From CAYSYM01 sp964435115 (lineage in GTDB: Bacteria; Chloroflexota; UBA6077; CF-72), in contig CAYSYM010000058.1 of assembly GCA_964435115.1 (NCBI GenBank), forward strand, positions 1-22,493: a stretch of 22,493 nucleotides of DNA, written 5' to 3'. Positions 1 through 6,327 of this stretch are shown one piece after another. The stretch's first letter is position 1; every line of letters starts with the position of its first letter. The notes under the pieces are model-generated. The model did no database searches and was not told where the DNA came from. It was given only the letters and a program-made list of their open reading frames with translations. Made by a program: the position numbers and the translations under genes.

Positions 1-118
1 CCAGGCAGATGCCGAGCGTGTCCAGCACGCGCAGCTTGACGCTCGCCTCCACCTCGGCCGGCAGACGGTCATACGTCATGGTCGCCGCGAAGGCTGCCAG
101 GCGCTGGGCGAGGGTCAC
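1..118 (-). CDS. MmgE/PrpD family protein, N-terminus (runs off the left edge)
   Basis: About 39 codons are visible, read from a GTG at 118 down to base 1. The protein begins VTLAQRLAAFAATMTYDRLP and continues through a helix ending VLDTLGICL. This matches the usual N-terminal helical start of the MmgE/PrpD family (2-methylcitrate dehydratase-like proteins, also many proteins of unknown substrate), where the LD(T/S)LG motif is typical. The GTG overlaps the TGA of the upstream cyclase remnant as GTGA (115-118), which implies former translational coupling. The gene body and active-site region lie outside the window, so the substrate cannot be guessed. The family call rests on a short stretch; it is clear to me but not tested by a search. 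Confidence 0.7.
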   Translation of the reverse strand, partial: MTLAQRLAAFAATMTYDRLPAEVEASVKLRVLDTLGICL

Positions 119-570
119 GGAGAGGCAACCGCGATGGGCCGCACCGGCGAGCCCGTCGCCCCAACGAACTTGAGCGGGAGGCACACGAACAGGAACTCAC
201 GGACGCGGTCGGCCGCCAATTGCTCCAGGTAAACGTTCTCCAGGATGTGAATCCCGTGCTCGACCAGCAGCACGCGATGGACGGGCAGGAGCGAGTGGCC
301 TGCGCCTGGGGCAAGATCGCGGGCCGCGCTCGACCGGGTGGCACCGCGGGCCTTCAGGTGCTGAATCGTGGTGACCAGGTCCTGGAGGCGTGCGCGGGTG
401 CAATGACGCGACACCTGTCGGTCGGGGTGCAACACCGTGGTGGGTAGACCAGTCTGGCCCGGTGCCACAGCGCCACCGCCGTGTGGCGCACGCGCGGCGG
501 GAGCCGCGGCGCTCGATGGCAACGGCGTCGAAACCTCCCAAGGCGCGCAAGCACGCTCCCCTGCCTGCAC
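115..570 (-). pseudogene. Decayed cyclase-family (kynurenine formamidase-like) gene
   Basis: The last 60 or so codons (about 115-310) read as a good C-terminus of the cyclase family (PF04199 type). Visible pieces are LLPVHRVLLVEHGIHILEN, then an LEQLAADRV segment, then EFLFVCLPLKFVGATGSPVR. These proteins hydrolyse N-formylkynurenine or related amides and lactams. Upstream the frame stays open to about 600 but loses family character after a stretch resembling the expected linker (VTTIQHLKARGAT, near 350-390). Fragments resembling the middle of the family (AIERRG, AVALWH) appear in the other two minus frames near 480-540, as expected after several frameshifts. The N-terminal metal-binding part was not found. 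I read this as a degraded, probably non-functional gene. The upstream limit is uncertain, and a weaker alternative is a short fusion remnant. Its stop overlaps the MmgE/PrpD start. Confidence 0.55.
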
Positions 571-905
571 TGGCGTAAGCGCCTGGCGTGGCTGCTTGGC
601 GGGTTCGTTTCTTCAAGCGGCACAAGGACGACGATCCCACTGAGAGCTGCCCTGTCGACGACCTCCTGCAGCACGAGTGCCCCACGCCGTCCAAGCACGC
701 CTGTACGCGATCCTGGCCTCCGTAGCTGCCGGTCCACCGCCGCGGTTTCGCGGCGGCACGATGTGGCAGGCCATGCACGACGACATGACCGCACGGATTG
801 CGTACAGGGATATTGGGGCGGCACCACACGCAGAAGGAGCCTGCCTGGTGCCCGCGAGACTCGGCCGCTCCACGGCGCGAATGTGCCGGTCCTCGAGACG
901 ACTCA
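571..905. other. Stretch with no gene seen
   Basis: Between the cyclase remnant and the insertion sequence several overlapping open frames exist on both strands. None shows a recognisable family motif, a ribosome binding site at a sensible distance, or consistent codon-position bias. Part of it may be further decayed N-terminal cyclase sequence on the minus strand. No RNA gene, terminator or repeat was recognised. Confidence 0.5.
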
Positions 906-915
906 TACCGATCTA
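906..915. repeat. Left flanking direct repeat of the insertion sequence (TACCGATCTA)
   Basis: TACCGATCTA ends exactly at the left boundary of the IS element. The same ten bases occur at 2167-2176 beyond the right end. If the element duplicated only the TA of a CTAG target, as IS630 elements do, the empty site would have read TACCGATCTAG twice in tandem. If instead the ends are taken as CTAAACC and GGTTTAG, the repeat is a 7-bp target duplication (TACCGAT). Confidence 0.8.
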
Positions 916-2150
916 AACCGAAGCCACCCTGGGAAGTGCATTGGAGGGGCGGTGGTGACGCGCGTGGGCGAGGACGTCGGTGGCGGTGGTGACGGCGTAG
1001 AGCGCGTCCGCCCGCGTCTGGAGGGCTGTGCGGCAGCGGCGCCGGACCTCTTCCCGGCGTGTGGCCAGGCTGGCGAAGAACGCGTCCACGTGCGCACGCA
1101 CGTGCGCGGCGGTGCCGAAGCAGGTGTTGGCGGTGACCTCCTGGCGCACCCAGCCCCAGATGTGCTCATCCGGATGGAAGTCGGGGCTCTAGGCCGGCAG
1201 CCGCACCAGGCGCAGACGCAGGCCCGGCGTGGCCAGGGAGCGGCGGATCGCCTCGCCGCCGTGCGCCGGGCCGTTGTCCCAGATCACGATGAGTGGTGCC
1301 GTGTGGCGCGCCCGCAGGTGCTGGAGGAAGACCACCGAGGTCTCGGCGCAGCTATTGCCCGCCAGGGGCAGCGCCTCGACCTCGCCCGCCTCGACGCACA
1401 CGGCGGAGCAGTAGCTGGCCTTCTCCCCGTAGCGGGGGCTGGTCGAGTCCACCAGCGCCGGCTGCCCCTTGAGCACCCACTTCCCGCGCAGATCGGCGTC
1501 CGCGTAGAAGTGGGCCTCGTCCACGAAGAAGAGCTTCGCCCCCGTCAGATGCGCCACGAGGCGCAGGTCGGCGTACTGACGGACGAACGCCTCCCGCTTC
1601 GTCGGATCCGCCTTGAGCAGCCGCTTCTTGGGCCGACGGCGGACGAAGCCCAGCCGGTGCAAGGAGTTCAGACAACTGCTGCGGCCCAGCGCCACGCCGA
1701 AGCCCTGCTGGCAGAAGGTGCGCACCGCCTTCCACGTCCAGTCGCCCGCCGCGATCCCGACGGCCCGCGGCGACGCTTGGACAGCCGCCTTCAGCTCAGC
1801 CTGCTGAGAAGCGTCGAGGGCGGGGGGGAACCACCCGTCTGCGTGAAGCTGAGGCTGGCCGGGCCGTCCCGGCAGAACCGGGCGCGCCACCTGCCGATGG
1901 TGTGCGCATCCCGGCCCAACGCCGCCGCCACCTCCGCGGCCGTCCAGCCGCGTGCCAACAGCCACAGCGCCTGCCAGCGTTCGCGTTCCCGCGCCGTAGG
2001 CGCGCGATACACCAGCTCGCGGACGGCTGGTGCACCGAGCTGCCAGTGGCGGAGTGCGTCCGCGAGTTCGTCCCGTTCGCCTTGGTTCACCAGAGCCCCT
2101 CGCGGGGCACGGTCCCCGCAGGACGCTTGCCACGTCGCTGCGGGTTTCAC
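913..2150 (-). pseudogene. IS630-family transposase with a frameshift and an internal amber codon
   Basis: The N-terminal third (2150 to about 1829) holds a winged-helix/HTH domain (TAAEVAAALGRDAHTIGRW). The frame is lost at a run of seven G on the plus strand (1822-1828). Adding one base there joins it to PPALDASQQAELK in the frame that continues downstream. That frame carries the first catalytic Asp in KLFFVDEAHF and the second Asp in LIVIWDNGPAH. It then meets TAG at 1189-1191, exactly where the family has Tyr in LPAYSP. The same frame resumes with SPDFHPDEHIWGW, giving the third acidic residue, and runs to a TAG at 913-915. That stop uses the TA target duplication and the flanking base. 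All three catalytic acids are thus present, but two lesions break the reading. The start could instead be a GTG further in (VNQGERDEL). IS630 relatives sometimes use programmed frameshifting, so only the amber codon is clearly disabling. Confidence 0.88.
916..927 (+). repeat. Left terminal inverted repeat of the IS630-type element
   Basis: AACCGAAGCCAC, matching 11 of 12 bases of the reverse complement of 2152-2163. The pairing extends through the flanking CTA (913-915) and TAG (2164-2166), because the TA target duplication and the outer C/G are themselves symmetric. Confidence 0.85.
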
Positions 2151-2151
2151 C

Positions 2152-2163
2152 GTGGCTTTGGTT
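2152..2163 (-). repeat. Right terminal inverted repeat of the IS630-type element
   Basis: GTGGCTTTGGTT, the partner of 916-927. The possible GTG start of the transposase (2150) lies immediately inside it. Confidence 0.85.
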
Positions 2164-2378
2164 TAGTACCGATCTAGCCCGAAGGTGGCAGGGAACGTGT
2201 GGGGTTCACCGCGGAGGAGGAGCGATGAACAAGGCCCTGGCGCGCGGCGAGCAGCCGTCTCGTCGGGCTCGTTGGGAGAGAACGGAACCCAGGATCGGAA
2301 TCTGGCGCTGCGGGCTCGGCGCGAAGCGCACCTGGCTTGGCCACGCTGTCGCCGTTACCATCGTGCCGAGCTGTGGGG
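2164..2378 (+). other. Spacer with an orphan Shine-Dalgarno and ATG (2213-2227)
   Basis: This stretch lies between the IS right end and the MOSC gene. It contains an unusually strong ribosome binding site, GGAGGAGGAG (2213-2222), in front of an ATG at 2225. That ATG opens a frame (MNKALARGEQPSRR...) running to 2635, overlapping the MOSC gene in another frame. The downstream part is clearly a shadow of MOSC, and the first 50 codons match no family I know. It may be the surviving start of a gene lost by rearrangement, or a leader peptide. No clear promoter or terminator was seen. Confidence 0.35.
2167..2177. repeat. Right flanking direct repeat of the insertion sequence (TACCGATCTAG)
   Basis: This copies the left flank (906-915) and adds the G that completes CTAG. 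See the left copy for the two possible readings: a pre-existing tandem repeat, or a 7-bp target duplication. Confidence 0.8.
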
Positions 2379-3122
2379 ATGCCGCCTGCCAGACTCCTCT
2401 CCATCCAGGTCGGGCTGCCGCGGTCGCTCGGGACGCCGGGCGCCACGGGCCCCCTGGAACGCGCCTGGCGATCGGCCATCTACAAGGAGCCCGTTTGCGG
2501 GCCGGTCTGGCTCGGCCGGACCCACCTGGCTTGCGATGGCCAGGCCGACCTGGCGGCGCACGGAGGGCCCGAGCGGGCCGTGCTGGCCTACGGCGCGGAG
2601 CACTACGCGGCCTGGCAGCAGGAGCTTGGCGTTGAGCCGATGCCGTACGGCGCGTTCGGCGAGAACTTCACCATCGGCGGCCTGACGGAAGAGACCGTCT
2701 GCATCGGGGACACGTTCACGGTGGGCCGGGCGCGTGTGCAGGTCTCGCAGCCACGGGGGCCGTGCTGGAAGCTGGCCCGCCGGTGGGGCCGACTCGGCTT
2801 CGCCGCGCACGTGCTGCGCACGGGCCGGACCGGCTGGTACTTGCGTGTGCTGGAGGAGGGCGAGGTCGAGGCGGGAGCGCGCTTGGAGCTGGTGGACCGG
2901 CCGTACCCGCACTGGACCGTCGCCCGCGCGTCCGCGCTCCTGCGCGACACCCCGCGCGACCCGGCCGAAGTAGCGAGCCTCATCGCCTGCCCGCTGCTGC
3001 CGGAGGCCTGGCGCGTCCGGCTGCGCCGCTACGCGGAGCGCGGCACGTCGGTAGCAGACGAACGCTGGGTCATCGAGCAGACCGGGGCGGACGGAGACAC
3101 CGACACGGGAGCGGCAGAGTAG
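2379..3122 (+). CDS. MOSC domain-containing protein (YiiM-like)
   Basis: A 247-residue protein. The N-terminus LLSIQVGLPRSL and the IYKEPV segment fit the YiiM type of MOSC protein. The core shows HGGPERAVLAY (around residue 70), GAFGENFTI (around 95) and QPRGPCWKL, with Cys129 as the conserved cysteine thought to contact the molybdenum cofactor. The C-terminal WTVARASALLRD region matches the 3-alpha domain (PF03475 type). Related E. coli YiiM binds molybdenum cofactor and reduces N-hydroxylated bases, so a role in N-hydroxy-compound reduction is plausible but inferred. Start: the ATG at 2379 fits the family N-terminus; a TTG at 2337 would add 14 unrelated residues. There is only a weak purine stretch (GTGGGG) before the ATG. 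No partner reductase lies beside it. Confidence 0.85.
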   Translation: MPPARLLSIQVGLPRSLGTPGATGPLERAWRSAIYKEPVCGPVWLGRTHLACDGQADLAAHGGPERAVLAYGAEHYAAWQQELGVEPMPYGAFGENFTIGGLTEETVCIGDTFTVGRARVQVSQPRGPCWKLARRWGRLGFAAHVLRTGRTGWYLRVLEEGEVEAGARLELVDRPYPHWTVARASALLRDTPRDPAEVASLIACPLLPEAWRVRLRRYAERGTSVADERWVIEQTGADGDTDTGAAE

Positions 3123-3136
3123 GGCAGTTCACTGGC

Positions 3137-3162
3137 CGCCTGAGGCATGGGGCCGTCAGGCG
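3137..3162 (+). terminator. Possible hairpin terminator after the MOSC gene
   Basis: CGCCTGA (3137-3143) pairs perfectly with TCAGGCG (3156-3162) around a 12-base loop, 14 bases after the MOSC stop. A second stem, CTGCCG...CGGCAG, lies just downstream (about 3164-3187). There is no T-run, so this is only a candidate. Confidence 0.3.
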
Positions 3163-3353
3163 TCTGCCGAGCTCACCACCGCGGCAGGTCCCAGAGCGGG
3201 AGTTGGTGAGGACCGGCACTCGCCAGAACGCCCGCGAGTCGTAGCATGGGGCAGAACGAGGGGAGCGAGCCGGCGCGGCCGAGGGGATGGCAGGCTCCTC
3301 CGCGGCTGGTCCAGCCGAGCGCCGCCCTGAGACCGTCTCCACGGAGGCCACCG

Positions 3354-3938
3354 GTGTCCATGAGAATCGAAGCGAACGAACGGGCAGGCCGCATCGCCCC
3401 AGAGCTGCCGCTGGCCGAGATCCAGCAGAAGGTCATGCGCTTTCTCAGGGAAGAGGCGGGGTTCGCCCAGGTCATTACCATCAACGCGCAAGGATTCCCG
3501 GTCGCGCGCACGATGGGTGCGCCGATCGAGAGGGACTGGTCGGTGACGTTGATCCAGCGCAAGGTTCACCAGCGCTTGGCTCAGCTCCGACGGAACCCCA
3601 AGCTGGAGATCGTCTGGGTAGGCAGCCCGGCACCGGACAACGTGAACGATCGGCCGCACGTGTACGACTTCGGCCTGAACGTGCCGCGCGTCGTGTTCCT
3701 TCGCGGGATCGCGCAGTTCCTCGATCCAGAGGAGACCATCGCGCGCTTCCGCCGGCAGAGGGCGATCCACGTCTCGCGGGGGCAGACACTCGCCCCCGAA
3801 CGGACGGACGCCAGCATCCGGGAGGAGCTGGTCGGGATCCACGTGCGGCCCCTCCAGGTTCGCGCCGAAGGATTCGGTGCCGGCGCGCAGTCGTTCACCT
3901 GGAGCGTCGAGCCCACGAGCGCAGACCGCACCAGGTGA
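3354..3938 (+). CDS. Pyridoxamine 5'-phosphate oxidase-like flavin-binding split-barrel protein
   Basis: A 194-residue protein of the PNPOx-like split-barrel superfamily. The barrel start is recognisable in MRFLREEAGFAQVITINAQG followed by FPVARTMGAP, the usual first strands that hold FMN or F420. The next elements, a QLRRNPKLEIVWVG strand and VVFLRGIAQFL, fit the same fold. Such proteins are FMN- or F420-linked oxidoreductases or heme/flavin binders, and the exact reaction is not predictable here. Start: GTG at 3354 lies six bases after GGAGG (3343-3347); an ATG at 3360 is a possible alternative 12 bases away. The stop is four bases before the EthD-like gene, so the two probably form one transcript. 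Confidence 0.75.
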   Translation: MSMRIEANERAGRIAPELPLAEIQQKVMRFLREEAGFAQVITINAQGFPVARTMGAPIERDWSVTLIQRKVHQRLAQLRRNPKLEIVWVGSPAPDNVNDRPHVYDFGLNVPRVVFLRGIAQFLDPEETIARFRRQRAIHVSRGQTLAPERTDASIREELVGIHVRPLQVRAEGFGAGAQSFTWSVEPTSADRTR

Positions 3939-3942
3939 GGGC

Positions 3943-4347
3943 ATGCTGAAGGCACTGATCGGGTACGACATCGAACCAGGCGTCACCGTCGAGGAGTACG
4001 AGCGCTGGTTGCGCGAGGTGCATATCCCCGACCTCCTGGCGAATCCCCACCTGAGTCGCCTCGTCTTCAACACCGTGCTCCGGCCGGTCACGCAGTCGAG
4101 CGGCGGGGCAGCGTCCATTGAGGGTGGGCTGTCGTTCTACCGCATTGCCGAGATGCACTTCGAGGACCTGGCGGCCTACGAGCGGTATCAGGCGTGGTTT
4201 CGCGAGCATCCAATCCCCGCAGAGCGCGGGCCTGCTGGACGGACCGCGTTCCGCTTCTACCTTCTCGCCAACTCGGTCGAGGTCACGCGCGAGGACCCGT
4301 GGTCGCGCGAGCTCTCGCCGCACGAGCCGACCCACGGGAGCAGGTAA
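3943..4347 (+). CDS. EthD-like dimeric alpha/beta-barrel protein
   Basis: A small 134-residue protein beginning MLKALIGYDIEPGVTVEEYE and then WLREVHIPDLLANP. The pattern of a first strand, then an acidic helix with W..VH, resembles EthD/REDY-type dimeric ferredoxin-like barrel proteins, which serve as small accessory or monooxygenase-like proteins in degradation pathways. A second half with FYRIAEMHFEDLAAYERYQ and RFYLLANSVEV completes the fold. No catalytic residue can be assigned. GGTGAGGG precedes the ATG, and the gene starts four bases after the split-barrel gene. Function unknown; it is likely an accessory protein to the neighbouring flavin-binding protein. Confidence 0.65.
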   Translation: MLKALIGYDIEPGVTVEEYERWLREVHIPDLLANPHLSRLVFNTVLRPVTQSSGGAASIEGGLSFYRIAEMHFEDLAAYERYQAWFREHPIPAERGPAGRTAFRFYLLANSVEVTREDPWSRELSPHEPTHGSR

Positions 4348-4428
4348 CCCGGCACCAGTCGCCCCGGCAGGCCCGCGAGACATCCGGCCCGCGCCGCGAT
4401 CTGCTGCGTGCGGGCGCCAGCACCCGTG

Positions 4429-4434
4429 TAGAAT
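4429..4434 (+). promoter_or_regulatory. Candidate -10 element (TAGAAT) giving a leaderless IclR transcript
   Basis: TAGAAT ends nine bases before the GTG start of the IclR gene, with TG directly in front of it as in an extended -10 element. No -35 match is convincing. A transcript from here would begin within a base or two of the GTG, and no Shine-Dalgarno is present between them, consistent with leaderless translation. Candidate only. Confidence 0.4.
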
Positions 4435-4442
4435 CGGCCTGC

Positions 4443-5348
4443 GTGGAACAAGGTTCCGATCTGGGGAACGCAACGCCGACCGCGACCGTCCGGCGCCTGA
4501 CGTCGATCCTCGACTGCTTTCTGGAGGCCGAGGGCGACCTCGGGATCACCGAGATCGCCGGGCGGCTCGGCCTGGCCAAGTCGGTCGTCCACCGCCTGGT
4601 CACGGCCCTCGCGGACGCGGGCTACCTCGCTCACAGCCCCACGAGCCGCCGCTATGCCCTGGGACCCAAGGCGGTCCGCCTGGGCCTCGTCGCGCTCGGC
4701 CGTATGAGCATCCGCGAGCGCGCGCAGCCGATCCTCGCCGCGCTCGCCGCCGAAACAGGCGAGACGGTCACGCTCAGCCTCCTCGACGGCGACCAGCGGG
4801 TCTACGCCGAGCAGGTCGAGTCGGCCCAGGTCGTGCGCCAGTCCATCCAGCTCGGCCTGCGCGCCCCGCTCTACATCGGCGCAAGCGGCAAGGCCATGCT
4901 CGCGTTCCTCCCCGCGGAGCGCCGCGACGCGATCGTGCGGCGCGCGGTCAGGTCGGCTGCCTCGCGGGCCGATGGGCGGCCTGTGGCGGAAGGCAAGCTC
5001 CTGGAAGAGCTCGAACGCGTACGCGAGCGCGGCTTTGCGATCTCTCAATCAGAGCGCGTGCTGGGAGCGGCCTCGGCCGCCGCGCCGGTGTTCGACCACC
5101 ACGCCAATGTGGTGGGGTGCATCAGCGTAGCAAGCGTCACGGTCCGCCATGATGCCGACGATCTCCCGAATCCGTGGGCGCGAGTTCGATTCGTTCACCC
5201 AGAAGGTGACACTTTCAATCTGGAATCCACGGATTGGGGGATCTGGTCCGTTTCGGTGAAGTCGCCCGCCGCCATGCGGCTCAACTGTCTGCCGCGCTGG
5301 GGTGGCCGGGGGCCGCAGATACCCGCGACGACGCGGCGCGGCCCGTGA
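4443..5348 (+). CDS. IclR family transcriptional regulator with an atypical C-terminal tail
   Basis: A 301-residue protein. Residues 10-60 form the IclR winged helix-turn-helix (LGITEIAGRLGLAKSVVHRL, then RRYALGPKAVRLG). Residues 85-231 form the effector domain (ETVTLSLLDG, APLYIGASGKAMLA, ISQSERVLGAASAAAPVFD, VVGCISVAS). Here the family normally has one more helix of about 25 residues. Instead the reading continues through 70 residues with no family likeness (PNPWARVRFVHPEG...), with lower GC at third positions, until a TGA one base before the E1 alpha GTG. This looks like a loss of the final helix through rearrangement, with read-through of former intergenic DNA. Start: GTG 4443, chosen because upstream in-frame codons belong to the EthD overlap and lack likeness. 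Probable local regulator of the adjacent operon. Confidence 0.85.
   Translation: MEQGSDLGNATPTATVRRLTSILDCFLEAEGDLGITEIAGRLGLAKSVVHRLVTALADAGYLAHSPTSRRYALGPKAVRLGLVALGRMSIRERAQPILAALAAETGETVTLSLLDGDQRVYAEQVESAQVVRQSIQLGLRAPLYIGASGKAMLAFLPAERRDAIVRRAVRSAASRADGRPVAEGKLLEELERVRERGFAISQSERVLGAASAAAPVFDHHANVVGCISVASVTVRHDADDLPNPWARVRFVHPEGDTFNLESTDWGIWSVSVKSPAAMRLNCLPRWGGRGPQIPATTRRGP
5169..5235. promoter_or_regulatory. Cluster of inverted repeats inside the IclR tail (possible operator region)
   Basis: Several nested symmetric elements lie here. AATCCGTGG (5169-5177) pairs with CCACGGATT (5227-5235); TCACC and GGTGA flank CAGAA around 5195-5209; CCAGA pairs with TCTGG; and AATCC-AC-GGATT (5224-5235) is itself a palindrome. 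The stretch is poorer in GC than its surroundings and lies 115-180 bases before the E1 alpha start. Such symmetry suits binding sites of a dimeric regulator such as IclR, but no known operator consensus is matched. Confidence 0.35.
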
Positions 5349-5349
5349 G

Positions 5350-6327
5350 GTGAGCGTGGACGTTTCGCCCGAGGTCCAGCGCGAGCTCCTGCGCACGATG
5401 GTGCGCATCAAGGCCTTCGAAGACGCGATGAAGGACCTGGTGCTGGCCAGTGAGATCCGCGGCCTGTACTACTCGCAGCGGGGCCAGGAGGCGGTGGCCG
5501 CGGCCCTGGGCGTCGCCAGTCGGGCCGACGACTACCTGGTCACGACCTACCGCGGGAACGGCGACTCCCTCGCGAAGGGCGCGCGCATGGACCGCATGGT
5601 GGCCGAGATTCTTGGTCGGGCTGAGGGCTACTGCGGCGGGAAGGGCGGCGTCATGCATATCGCCGCGGTGGAGATCGGCGTGCTCGGCGCCACGGGCATT
5701 GTCGGCGGCGGCCTGCCCATCGCCACGGGCGCCGCCTACTCGGCCCAGGTGCGCGGGACGGACCAGGTGACGTTCTGCTCGTTCGGCGATGGCGCCACCA
5801 ACCAGGGGACGTTCCATGAGGCGCTGAACCTGGCCGGGCTGTGGAAGCTGCCGGTGGTGTTCGTCTGTCAGAACAACCAGTACGCCGAAGCCACCGCGCG
5901 GCGGCTGCACCAGGCCGTCGAGCGGATCGCCGACCGGGCGGCCGGGTATGGCCTGCCGGGGGCCACCGTGGACGGTATGGACCCCGAGCCCTGCTATGCG
6001 GCCATGATGGAAGCGGCTGAGCGCGCCAGGCAGGGCCAGGGGGCCAGCCTCGTCGAATGCCTGACCTACCGCTACGCGGGCCACTACGTCGGTGACGCCA
6101 TGGTCTACATGCCTCCCGACGAGCTCCGGGCGTGGAAGGCGCGGGACCCGGTCGTCACCTACCGCCAGCACCTGCTCAGCCAGTCGATCGTCGCGCTGGA
6201 GGAGGTGGAGACAACCGAGCGGGAGGCGCGAGAGGAGGCCGCGGCGGCGGTAGAGTTCGCTCGCGCGAGTCCGCGGCCGGACGTCTCGGCGCTGACGACG
6301 CAGGTGTATGCGGAGGCCAGCCGGTGA
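5350..6327 (+). CDS. 2-oxoacid/acetoin dehydrogenase E1 component, alpha subunit
   Basis: A 325-residue protein of the thiamine diphosphate-dependent E1 alpha family (pyruvate, acetoin or branched-chain 2-oxoacid dehydrogenases). The N-terminal helix has LLRTMVRIKAFED and the family QEAVAAALG. Then come GNGDSLAKG, YCGGKGGVMH, and the ThDP/Mg motif GDGATN (residues 146-151) ending in QNNQ (Asn175-Asn176), with the correct spacing of about 30. TYRYAGHYVGD follows. It catalyses decarboxylation of a 2-oxoacid or acetoin cleavage, as a heterotetramer with the beta subunit. The sequence does not decide between the substrate classes. Start: GTG 5350, two bases after the IclR stop; GTG 5356 is also possible. 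No E2 or E3 gene lies in the window. Confidence 0.9.
   Translation: MSVDVSPEVQRELLRTMVRIKAFEDAMKDLVLASEIRGLYYSQRGQEAVAAALGVASRADDYLVTTYRGNGDSLAKGARMDRMVAEILGRAEGYCGGKGGVMHIAAVEIGVLGATGIVGGGLPIATGAAYSAQVRGTDQVTFCSFGDGATNQGTFHEALNLAGLWKLPVVFVCQNNQYAEATARRLHQAVERIADRAAGYGLPGATVDGMDPEPCYAAMMEAAERARQGQGASLVECLTYRYAGHYVGDAMVYMPPDELRAWKARDPVVTYRQHLLSQSIVALEEVETTEREAREEAAAAVEFARASPRPDVSALTTQVYAEASR

Larger units (their letters stand above)
916..2163 (-). mobile_element. IS630-family insertion sequence, about 1.25 kb, inactivated
   Basis: The element is bounded by 12-bp imperfect terminal inverted repeats, AACCGAAGCCAC (916-927) and GTGGCTTTGGTT (2152-2163), differing at one position. Both ends are flanked by TA. 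The left flank gives C-TA and the right flank TA-G, so the rebuilt target is CTAG, the known preferred target of IS630. One transposase gene on the minus strand fills the element. Its DDE motifs and HTH fit IS630/Tc1-mariner transposases, and the length of about 1248 bp fits the family. The transposase is disrupted twice, so this copy is unlikely to move on its own. It separates the cyclase/MmgE remnants from the MOSC gene. Confidence 0.88.

Noticed and set aside
481..2166. Long plus-strand open frame of 561 codons across the insertion sequence
   Set aside because: It runs antisense to the transposase and decayed cyclase. Its translation is Arg/Ala-rich with no family motif, and the minus strand carries clear HTH and DDE motifs.
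5175..5205. Possible tRNA T-arm (GTTCGATTC) in the IclR tail
   Set aside because: The bases on either side do not form the five-base T-stem, and no anticodon or acceptor arm could be matched.
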